Shown: positions 20,705-27,797 of the stretch, piece after piece | Position numbering within the stretch: the first letter of the stretch is position 1 | Layout of the letters: each line of letters opens with the position of its first letter | From: SAR202 cluster bacterium bin16 | Lineage (GTDB): Bacteria > Chloroflexota > Dehalococcoidia > Lucifugimonadales > Australimonadaceae | Assembly: GCA_002238425.1 (NCBI GenBank) | Contig: MPMJ01000001.1 | Span: 124,001 to 188,000 of the forward strand | DNA: 64,000 nt | Direction of reading: 5' to 3' | Notes under the pieces: generated by a model | The model's database searches: none | Told to the model about the DNA's origin: nothing | Seen by the model: only the letters and a program-made list of their open reading frames with translations | Program-made: the position numbers and the translations under genes

Positions 20705-21400
20705 ATGCTCGGCCCCAGGAAAAACGACGAGTACTCCGAGCGAGAGCTCGCCGAGATCGAAGAACTCAACCGCCTCACGGACGACCACCGCTCCTTCTTC
20801 CAGAACCCGTGGTGGCAGCGCGTTGCCATCGGCTTCTCGATGCTCATCGTCCTCTCGCTGCTGTTCCCGGTCATCGCGCTCTCCTGTAACGGTGAGTCAG
20901 AACCCGCTCCAGACCCCACAAGCGGCATACCTGTCCCCGACTTCGAACTCGCCGCCGCGCAGGGCGGCCTCGTCAGCCTCTCCGATACGCTCGCGGCCAA
21001 CGAAGTAGTCGTGGTGGTCTTCTACCGGGGCAACTTCTGAGGGACCTGCATCAACCAGCTCGGCGAGCTGGAAGCGGCCTACGACGAGATGCGAGCGCTG
21101 GACGCCGAACTGATTGCCCTGAGCACAGACGACGTACCCCGCGCCCAGAACATGCAGCAGCGCACCGGCGCCAGATACCCTGTCCTCGCAGACCCGGACC
21201 AGGCGGTCGCGAAGGCATACGGCGTGTTCGACCTGCTCGGCGACGGCGTGGCGGCCCCCACCACCATCATCCTGACCTCGGATCGCATCGTCGCGATGCA
21301 GGTGGGGCAGGACATCGGCGACCGTCCGTCCACCGCCTCCATCCTCCACACACTCCGCCAACTCAAGGCCGGGGAACTGGAACCCGCAGCCGCGAGTTAG
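20705..21400 (+). CDS. Membrane-anchored peroxiredoxin-like selenoprotein (in-frame TGA read as Sec)
   Basis: One continuous frame of 231 residues if the TGA at 21038-21040 (codon 112) is read as selenocysteine. Residues 37-60 form a membrane segment after a charged cytoplasmic tail; the AhpC/TSA redoxin fold follows outside. The active-site line is FYRGNF-Sec112-GT-Cys115-INQL, where relatives have FYRGxWCPxC, so Sec replaces the first Cys of the CxxC pair. Downstream of the TGA the frame continues with clear redoxin sequence (LIALSTDDVPRAQNMQQ, then YPVLADPDQAVAKAYGV). A 7-bp hairpin with a GGC loop follows at SECIS distance. It starts 6 nt after the MoaD-like gene. A point error or nonsense mutation is the alternative. 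Confidence 0.8.
21055..21071 (+). promoter_or_regulatory. Candidate bacterial SECIS hairpin
   Basis: CCAGCTC and GAGCTGG pair perfectly around the loop GGC. The loop begins 21 nt after the TGA, within the 16-37 nt window used for bacterial SECIS elements, and has G in its first two positions. The same bases encode QLGEL, so chance cannot be excluded. Confidence 0.6.
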
Positions 21401-21412
21401 GCGGGGTCTTCC

Positions 21413-21631
21413 ATGAAGGACTACCACATCAACGTCTTCTACAGCGAAGAGGACCAGTGCCACGTCGCGGATATCCCTGATCTGCAGTACTGCTCCGCGT
21501 TCGGCGGAACGCCCGAAGAAGCGCTTTCGGAAGTGCGAACAGCGATGAAAGCGTGGGTTGAAGCCGCAAGAGAGGCAGGGAAACCAGTGCCGGAACCCCG
21601 ATACCGCCCTGCCATCTACCAGTCCGCCTGA
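21413..21631 (+). CDS. Solitary HicB-family protein
   Basis: A 72-residue protein with the partial RNase H-like HicB fold: FYSEEDQCHVADIPDLQYCSAFGGTPEEALSEVR is the typical beta-hairpin and helix. HicB proteins are normally antitoxins of HicA mRNA interferases. No HicA partner lies on either side, so this is a stand-alone HicB, possibly a regulator or remnant. It is 12 nt downstream of the peroxiredoxin-like gene on the same strand and converges on the aroKB end. Confidence 0.85.
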   Translation: MKDYHINVFYSEEDQCHVADIPDLQYCSAFGGTPEEALSEVRTAMKAWVEAAREAGKPVPEPRYRPAIYQSA

Positions 21632-21657
21632 TACTCAGGTGGCGAGGGCTCGCACCC

Positions 21658-23404
21658 CTACGCCCCTAACTCCCGCACGACGCTCGCGACGCGCTCCGGC
21701 GCGATGCCCCGGTGCGTGCGCGACGAGCCAACGCCGTCCAGCAGCACCCACGAGATCTGGCCTGCCGTCGTCTTCTTGTCGCGGCTCATCGCCTCGATGA
21801 TTGCATCAGGCTCGACGCCCATGTATGCGGACGGCAGGCCGAACCGCGCGATGAGCGACGCCTGGCGTTCGACCAACTCCGGCGGGGTCACGCCCTCCAG
21901 CATCCCGAGACGCGCCGCGCCCGTCATGCCGATGGCGACCGCCTCGCCGTGCAGGTACGCGTCGTAGCCCGCTGCCGCCTCGACGCCGTGCCCTATCGTG
22001 TGACCGTAGTTCAACAGCTGCCGCAGCCCGCTCGTTTCGCGCTCGTCCGCGCTCACCACCCGCGCCTTAACCGCCATGTTCCATGCAACGGCGCGCGCCG
22101 TCAGTTCCGGGTCCAGCGACTGCAGCGCATCGGCGTGCTCCTCGTAGAGGTCCACCAGCCCCGCTTCGAGCGCGAGCCCGTGCTTCACCGCCTCCGCCCA
22201 GCCTTCGCGCAGCGCGCGCTCCGGGAGCGTCCGCAGCGCCGACACGTCGGCCAGCACCATCGACGGATGGTGGAATGCACCCACCATGTTCTTGGCCACC
22301 GGCAGGTCGACGCCCGTCTTCCCACCGATGCTCGAATCGACCATCGCCGTCAGCGACGTCGGGACCTGCACGACGCGTATGCCGCGCAGGAACGTCGCGG
22401 CGACGTAGCCCGCGAGGTCGCCCACGACGCCCCCGCCGACCGCAACGATGGCGTCGCGGCGCTCCGCCCTCCGTTCGGCAAGCCATTCGTAGAGGACGAT
22501 GGCCGTCGCCAGGTTCTTGCTCGCTTCGCCCGCAGGGAAGGTGAACAGCCCCATCTCGATGCCCGCCGCGTGCAGCGACCGTTGCGCCGCGCGTCCGTAC
22601 GGGTGCACGACGTTGCTGTCGCAAACGATGAACGCCCGGCCGGACAAGCCCATCTGCGCGAGGCGGCGCCCCAGTTGCTCCTCCAGCGTGTCCCACCCCA
22701 CGAATATGGGATAGGCGCCCTGCTCCAGCCGCACCGTCGCGGCGAGCTCCGGGTCGTCCTCCCACGCCGCAGGCGCGCCCAGCCGACGCCATGCCCGCAC
22801 GACCTCTTGCGCAGCCTGCTCTATCGTCAGGTCGTCCGTGTGCACCGTCCAGTGCGCATGCGAGTAGGCCCACTGGCGCTCCCGCTTCAGTGACTCGATG
22901 CGCCCGAGCGGGTCGTCCGACTGCAGCATTGGACGCGTCATCGCTTCAGCGCCGTCCAGCTCCGCGATGTGCGACAGCCGCCGGTACACCGTCTCCGGTC
23001 GCGCTTCGAGCGCCACGACGAGGCCCGAGCTGAGCATCCCGCCGAGCGACTGGTCGTGCATCACAAAAACCCCCCCCCCCCCCCGAGCGAACCAGGGGTC
23101 CCCCCCCCCCCCCCCCCCCCCCGCCCCGCCCCCGCCCCCCCGCCCTCTCCCCAGCCCCCGCCCCGCTCGAGACGACGATGTGCTCCTCGCGCGCGAACTC
23201 CGCGATGGTGGCCCGCTCCAGTTCCCGAAACGCGGGCTCGCCGTCCTCGGCGAAGATGCGCTCGACCGCCTTCCCCGCGCGCTCAACGATGCGCTCGTCG
23301 GCATCCACGAAACGCCACCCGAGCAGGCGTGCAGTGCTGCGCCCCACGGCGCTCTTGCCAGCGCCTGAGAATCCGATGAGGTAGATGCGGTTACGGGTGG
23401 TCAT
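21658..23404 (-). CDS. aroKB: Shikimate kinase - 3-dehydroquinate synthase fusion, frame broken in the kinase domain
   Basis: The N-terminal frame (ATG 23404) gives a shikimate kinase with P-loop GFSGAGKSAVG and the shikimate-binding FVDADERI, and loses sense after HIVVSSG at about 23165. The rest of the kinase (WFARGG...VFVMHDQ..., RPETVYRRLS) and the complete 3-dehydroquinate synthase (VGGGVVGDLAGYVAATFLRG, MVDSSIGGKTGVDL, NYGHTIGHGVEA) are in another frame down to 21658. The switch falls in two poly-C runs (23070-23084 and 23100-23122) exactly where the invariant GGGA loop should be. Total span, 1747 nt, is not a multiple of three. The gene catalyses steps 2 and 5 of the shikimate pathway. 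I think the break is an assembly or base-calling fault. Confidence 0.85.
23062..23165. other. Abnormal poly-C tract inside aroK
   Basis: Two runs of at least 15 and 22 C, then further C-rich sequence, interrupt otherwise normal coding DNA. Nothing else in the window looks like it except a shorter C11 run in the acetoacetyl-CoA synthetase duplication. It replaces the GGGA loop of shikimate kinase, so it is probably not genuine sequence. Confidence 0.7.
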
Positions 23405-23418
23405 TGCTCCCACTTGCC

Positions 23419-23604
23419 CTAGAACGACATCACGGACTCGATGACCGCGCTTATCAGGAACGCCAGCGCAACGCCTGCAAGGACAGTACCGAAGGCGATC
23501 AGGATGAACTTCGTCGCGCCGGAGATGTTCCTGCTATGCCTGAACATCCAACCCGCAGCGAGCAGCAAAACGCCGGCAACGAGCAGCAGCCCAAGGACTC
23601 TCAT
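23419..23604 (-). CDS. Small membrane protein of unknown function
   Basis: A 61-residue protein with two predicted helices (about residues 3-20 and 33-55) joined by a short basic loop (RHSRNISGATK). It sits between aroC (21 nt upstream) and aroKB (14 nt downstream) on the same strand, so it is in the shikimate operon by position. No family is recognised. Compact spacing and a membrane-like pattern support it as a real gene. Confidence 0.65.
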   Translation of the reverse strand: MRVLGLLLVAGVLLLAAGWMFRHSRNISGATKFILIAFGTVLAGVALAFLISAVIESVMSF

Positions 23605-23625
23605 GTCCCCGTTCCGATCATGCGC

Positions 23626-24837
23626 CTACGATCCGTTTCGCGGCCCCACCGTCGCCCGGTAGCTCTCGTAGTTGCGAAGCGTCTCGGAGATGTGGTCGCC
23701 GCCGAACTTCTCCATGAACGCATCGGCCAGGGTTACCAGCACCATCGCCTCTGCTATCACGCCGCACGTCGGCACGAAAGTGATGTCGCTCCGCTCGTAG
23801 TGCGCCTGGGCCAGCTCGCCGGTCGTCAGGTCGACGGACGGCAGCGGGCTTATCATCGTGGCGATGGGCTTGACGACCGCGCGGATGATGAGCGGCTCGC
23901 CGGTCGTCATGCCGCCCTCCAGACCGCCCGCGTTGTTCGTGCGCCGGGGCCACGGCTTCGCCCATCCGCCGTTCCCGTTCCGCTCCCACTCCTCGATGGG
24001 CTTGATGACGTCGTGCACCTTCGAGCCGCGCAGGTCGGCGAGTTCGAATCCCTTGCCGACCTCGACTCCCTTCACCGCGTTCACGCTCCCCACCGACGCC
24101 ATCAGCCGCGTGCTGAGCTTCGTGTCCCACTGTATGTGCGAGCCCAGCCCGATCGGCAGGCCCGTCGCGACGACCTCCACGACCCCGCCGAGGCTGTCGC
24201 CTGCTTCCTTCGCGGCGTCGACCTCGCGCACCATGAGCGCGCTCGCGTCCGGGTCGGCGCAGCGCACCGGCGAGTCCTCTGCCACGTCCCAGTCCACCGG
24301 CTCCGGGGGATGCGCCTGCACGCCGCCGATGTTCGTGACGTGGCTGTGCACCTCGACGCCGAACTCGGAGAGGAACGCCCGGCAGATCGCCCCCACGGCG
24401 ACCCGCGACGTCGACTCCCGCGCCGACGAACGCTCCAGGATGTTCCGCGCGTCGTCCTGCAGGTACTTGCTGATGCCGGGCGTGTCCGCGTGGCCGGGGC
24501 GCAGACGGTGGATCGGCGTCACGTCGCCCTCAACGGGCTCCTTCGACATCGTGTGCGTCCACGGCTTGCCGTCCGGACCGTTGCCGGTCGTGTGGTCGCG
24601 GTTCTCGATGAGCATCGCGATGGGCGCGCCCGTCGTGTAGCCGTGCCGCACGCCGGACTGCAGCACCGCGTAGTCCGTCTCGATCTGCATGCGTCCGCCG
24701 CGGCCGTAGCCCATCTGGCGGCGCGCCAGGTCCTCGCGTATCACCGCCTCAGATATGGCGATGCCAGCGGGCAGCCCTTCGAGCAATGCAACGAGTCCGG
24801 GCCCGTGAGACTCGCCGGCAGTCAGGAATCGCACCAA
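23626..24837 (-). CDS. aroC: Chorismate synthase
   Basis: A 403-residue protein opening with RFLTAGESHGPGLVALLEGLPAGI and carrying GRGGRMQIETD, the FMN/substrate-binding motifs of chorismate synthase, and the conserved SSARES(T)SRVAVGAI block. It makes chorismate from EPSP, the last step of the shared aromatic pathway. The start is TTG 24837 or GTG 24834; GGGAGG at 24851-24846 suits either. First gene of aroC - small protein - aroKB. A TAGAAT box lies at 24872-24867. Confidence 0.96.
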   Translation of the reverse strand: MVRFLTAGESHGPGLVALLEGLPAGIAISEAVIREDLARRQMGYGRGGRMQIETDYAVLQSGVRHGYTTGAPIAMLIENRDHTTGNGPDGKPWTHTMSKEPVEGDVTPIHRLRPGHADTPGISKYLQDDARNILERSSARESTSRVAVGAICRAFLSEFGVEVHSHVTNIGGVQAHPPEPVDWDVAEDSPVRCADPDASALMVREVDAAKEAGDSLGGVVEVVATGLPIGLGSHIQWDTKLSTRLMASVGSVNAVKGVEVGKGFELADLRGSKVHDVIKPIEEWERNGNGGWAKPWPRRTNNAGGLEGGMTTGEPLIIRAVVKPIATMISPLPSVDLTTGELAQAHYERSDITFVPTCGVIAEAMVLVTLADAFMEKFGGDHISETLRNYESYRATVGPRNGS

Positions 24838-24892
24838 GATGACAACCTCCCGCGCAACGTCTTTTCATTCTACCCCACGCCTGCGCGCTCTG

Positions 24893-24925
24893 ATGTGGAT
24901 TCACATACACAGAGAGTCGTATACT
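24893..24925 (+). promoter_or_regulatory. Promoter with small palindrome ahead of the first Rieske gene
   Basis: TATACT at 24920-24925 is a good -10 box, 50 nt before the ATG. Just upstream, ATGTG-GATT-CACAT (24893-24906) is an inverted repeat that would lie around the -35 region, a plausible repressor or activator site. The regulator is unknown. Confidence 0.4.
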
Positions 24926-24975
24926 CACGCGCAAGGATACCTTCAGGCACACGGAGTACGGGTTCAGGAGGAATC

Positions 24976-26313
24976 ATGCTCTCAGCAACGGACAATGAAC
25001 TGCTGACGCAGGTGAGCGCCGGGACGCCTATGGGCGACCTCATGCGCCGCTACTGGATCCCTGCGGTCTTCTCCTGCGAGGTCGAGGCCGACGGTGTGCC
25101 GCACCGCACGCGGCTCCTCGGTGAAGACCTCCTCGTCGTGCGCCTCACGAGCGGCGACGTCGCCACCATGACTCCGTACTGCCCGCACCGCACCGCGTCG
25201 CTCTACTTTGGACGCAACGAGGAGGAGGGCCTGCGCTGCGCCTACCACGGCTGGAAGTTCGCGGCGGACGGCAGCTGCATGGACATGCCCAGCGAGCCTC
25301 CGGAGAGCAACTTCAAGGACAAGGTGACGCTCAAGACCTACCGCACCCTGGAGCGCAACGGCGTCATCTGGACCTACATGGGACCGGACCAGGACTCCCC
25401 TCCTGCGCTGCCGAACCTCGAGTGGAACATGGTGCCGGAGTCCCACTGCTACCTCACCAAGCGCATCGCCCAGAACAACTACTTCCAGACCATCGAGGGC
25501 GAGATCGACTCCAGCCACAGCGGCTTCCTTCACTCCAACTTCCTCGACCCGTTCCGGCTCGAATCGAAGCAGGAGCAGGGGATGATCTACAAGATGCGCG
25601 ACCGCCATCCCCGCTTCCAGGTGAAGGACACCGACTACGGCGTGCTCATCGGCGCGCGCCGCAACGCCGAGGAAGACTCCTACTACTGGCGCATCACCCA
25701 GTACATGCTCCCCTTCCACACCATCATCCCTCCCTACGGCGCTGACCCGCTCTTCAGCGGCCACGCCTACATCCCCATGGACGACAACCACGTCCTCGCC
25801 CTCTGCTTCACCTACAACCCCGTGCGACCGCTCACCGAGAAGGAGCTCGACTTCCTGAAGTTCGGTCCGGGCAATGGACAGCAGGGTCTCCACCCCTCCG
25901 TGGACGGTTTCCTCCCGCCGATGGCCAACCGCCCCGAGAACGCATGGTGGCCGAAGCACCACATAGACAACGACTTCAACGTGGACTGGGAGCGACAGAA
26001 GACCGTCCAGTTCTCCGGCCTGCCCGGCACCTGGCCGCAGGACTCCGGCATGCAGGAGACGATGGGCCGCGTGACCAACCGGACGATGGAGCACCTCGGC
26101 ATCAGCGACACCGGCATCATCCGTACCCGCCGAGCGCTGCTCAGGGCCGCGAAACTCCTGCGCGACTACGGCATCGAACCCGAGTCCGTGTGGGACCCGG
26201 ACGTCTACTACATCAGGTCGGCCGCCGTGGTGCTGCCGCGCGAGTCCGAATGGGTCGAGGCTTCCGAGGAGTTCCGCACCCCCAAGGAGAACGTCAACTA
26301 CGCCGCGGTCTGA
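24976..26313 (+). CDS. Rieske non-heme iron oxygenase, large subunit
   Basis: A 445-residue protein starting at ATG 24976 after AGGAGG. The Rieske [2Fe-2S] ligands are Cys69-Pro-His71 and Cys88-x-x-His91; the mononuclear iron facial triad is seen as Asp178-x-x-His181-x4-His186 (IDSSHSGFLH) plus a later acidic residue. It belongs to the phthalate/vanillate-type single-component-like oxygenases (DUF4215-free, long C-terminal). No ferredoxin or reductase gene is adjacent, so the electron donor is elsewhere. It stands alone between aroC (divergent) and a terminator. The substrate is probably an aromatic or other ring compound, not determinable here. Confidence 0.92.
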   Translation: MLSATDNELLTQVSAGTPMGDLMRRYWIPAVFSCEVEADGVPHRTRLLGEDLLVVRLTSGDVATMTPYCPHRTASLYFGRNEEEGLRCAYHGWKFAADGSCMDMPSEPPESNFKDKVTLKTYRTLERNGVIWTYMGPDQDSPPALPNLEWNMVPESHCYLTKRIAQNNYFQTIEGEIDSSHSGFLHSNFLDPFRLESKQEQGMIYKMRDRHPRFQVKDTDYGVLIGARRNAEEDSYYWRITQYMLPFHTIIPPYGADPLFSGHAYIPMDDNHVLALCFTYNPVRPLTEKELDFLKFGPGNGQQGLHPSVDGFLPPMANRPENAWWPKHHIDNDFNVDWERQKTVQFSGLPGTWPQDSGMQETMGRVTNRTMEHLGISDTGIIRTRRALLRAAKLLRDYGIEPESVWDPDVYYIRSAAVVLPRESEWVEASEEFRTPKENVNYAAV

Positions 26314-26345
26314 CCCTCGTCATCCGTAAACCAGCTACGCAAACG

Positions 26346-26382
26346 GGGCGCCTCTTCAGGAGGCGCCCTGTTCTGTCTCTGT
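26346..26382 (+). terminator. Rho-independent terminator of the first Rieske gene
   Basis: GGGCGCCTC (26346-26354) pairs with GAGGCGCCC (26360-26368) around a 5-nt loop, followed by the U-rich TGTTCTGTCTCTGTT. It starts 33 nt after the stop. Confidence 0.8.
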
Positions 26383-26405
26383 TACCTGTCTCCGAATGTC
26401 TGATC

Positions 26406-26428
26406 CCTTCCCCCTCGATGGGGGAAGG
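26406..26428. repeat. Dispersed palindrome, copy 1
   Basis: CCTTCCCCC-TCGAT-GGGGGAAGG, a 9-bp hairpin. The same unit recurs at 30733-30755 and, with one mismatch, at 32092-32114, each time followed by a short AGG/GGGGTG-type tail in intergenic DNA. Confidence 0.75.
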
Positions 26429-26454
26429 ATAGGATAGGGGTGGATCACCCAGCC

Positions 26455-27364
26455 CTACGCCGCCTCCGCGGCCTCGGTCTCCGGCGCAGGCGCCGGCTGC
26501 ACGACGTACCCCTCGCGGATGACCCCGGCCTCCATGTCCCAGCGTGGCCCCTCGCCTTCGATGACCGCCTCGCCCACCCACAACTTGTACGCCGTCCATG
26601 CTGCCATGGCAGCATCCAACTGATCGTCCGTCGGCGTGTCATCGGATGGCAGTTGAACGCCCAGCGCGGACAGCAGCTCGGTGCGGGCCTGGCGGCCTTC
26701 CAGCGTGCGCTTAGTAGGAAGTTTCGTTCCGTTCGACACTGCCTTCCATGCCCCACCCGGAAACACCTCGATCAGCGTCGAGTTGGACGCAGGTGTGCCG
26801 TCCAGTCCCAGCAGGCGGAACCGGCTGCCGCTCTCGACCAGCCGGTGGAAGAGCCGCACGGACCCCACGATGAGGCCGGAGTACGGCTTGCCGTCGGCGG
26901 GCAAGGTGTAGGGCGTACGCCCGGGTGCGTTCACGCGCCGCTCCCAATCCCGCATCGTCGCGTCCCGCGAACCGGCCGCCCCGCCCCGGTCCCCGCCTCG
27001 CCGCGTCCGGCGACCCGGCCAGCCCCTGCGGGCCGTCGATGGCAAGGATGAAGGAGCGCCCGATAGCGCGGTCCGGGATGATGTGCGAAGCGTCCTCGCG
27101 ATAGTCCCACTGCCCGAATGAGCACGCCAGGTCGGTATCGAGCACTGCGTAGTCGCACGGACGCTGCTGCGCTGCCGTCGGGTCCGTGAGATCGAGTCCG
27201 ATGAAGCAGCGACCGCCGCCGATCTCGCGACCGCCACCACGGTGCCCCATCGTCCGGCGTTGCCGCCACTTGGCGATGTAGCGCGCCGTAACGGCGGCCG
27301 CCAGCACCGAAGCGCCTGCCGCTCCATACACACGGGGGTTCCCTCGCATCCGCATGCGCGCCAT
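26455..27364 (-). pseudogene. DUF429 family protein, frameshifted (mutation or sequence error)
   Basis: The N-terminal part is read from 27364 (GGGRCFIGLDLTDP, then SFILAIDGPQGLAGSPDAA, the RNase H-like Asp motifs of DUF429). At about 27000-26960 the sense moves to another frame, which continues with RDWERRVNAPGRTPY, LIEVFPGGAWKAV and DDQLDAAMAAWTAYKLW down to the stop at 26455. Together they give a full-length DUF429 protein of about 300 residues, a predicted nuclease-like family of unknown role. The junction lies in a very C-rich stretch, so a base-calling fault is as likely as a real mutation. Its start overlaps or abuts the ruvX stop (27369). Confidence 0.7.
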
Positions 27365-27368
27365 TCTA

Positions 27369-27797
27369 TCAAGCCGCCCCGGAGCCGCGCTTACCGTCCA
27401 GCCACGCCTGCAGGATCACCACCGCCGCCGCCGCGTCCACTGCGCCCTTCTCAGGCCTCCGACGGCCCCTCCCCCGCGTGCGGCCACCCGCCAGGGCGCG
27501 CTCCGCCTCCGCGGACGAGAGCCGCTCGTCCACCGTCTCGACCACGAGCCCGGCCTCCTGCAGCCCGCGCACGAACTCCTGAACGACCAGTGCCTGCGGC
27601 CCCACGCGCCCAGACATCGAGTACGGCATGCCCACGACGATAACCCCCGCGCCCCGCGCGTTCGCCTCTCGCGCCACGTCTGCCGTGGCTTCCGGTGAGT
27701 TCTCGATCACTCCTGCGGGAACCGCGACGCCGGAATCCGTGTCACCCGACGCAACGCCGATGCGGCGTTCGCCGACGTCGAGCCCCAGCGCGCGCAT
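27369..27797 (-). CDS. ruvX: Putative Holliday junction resolvase / pre-16S rRNA nuclease YqgF
   Basis: A 142-residue RNase H-fold protein with the acidic residues Asp7 in LGLDVGERRIG, Glu in VDERLSS and Asp in KGAVDAAAAVVILQ. YqgF proteins process the 5' end of 16S rRNA precursors and were named as Holliday junction resolvases. Its ATG shares one base with the alaS stop (TGATG), so it is coupled to alaS; the alaS-ruvX pairing is common in bacteria. Confidence 0.93.
   Translation of the reverse strand: MRALGLDVGERRIGVASGDTDSGVAVPAGVIENSPEATADVAREANARGAGVIVVGMPYSMSGRVGPQALVVQEFVRGLQEAGLVVETVDERLSSAEAERALAGGRTRGRGRRRPEKGAVDAAAAVVILQAWLDGKRGSGAA

Noticed and set aside
22969-23379. Plus-strand frame encoding long proline runs
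   Set aside because: Translation of the poly-C tract; not a real protein.
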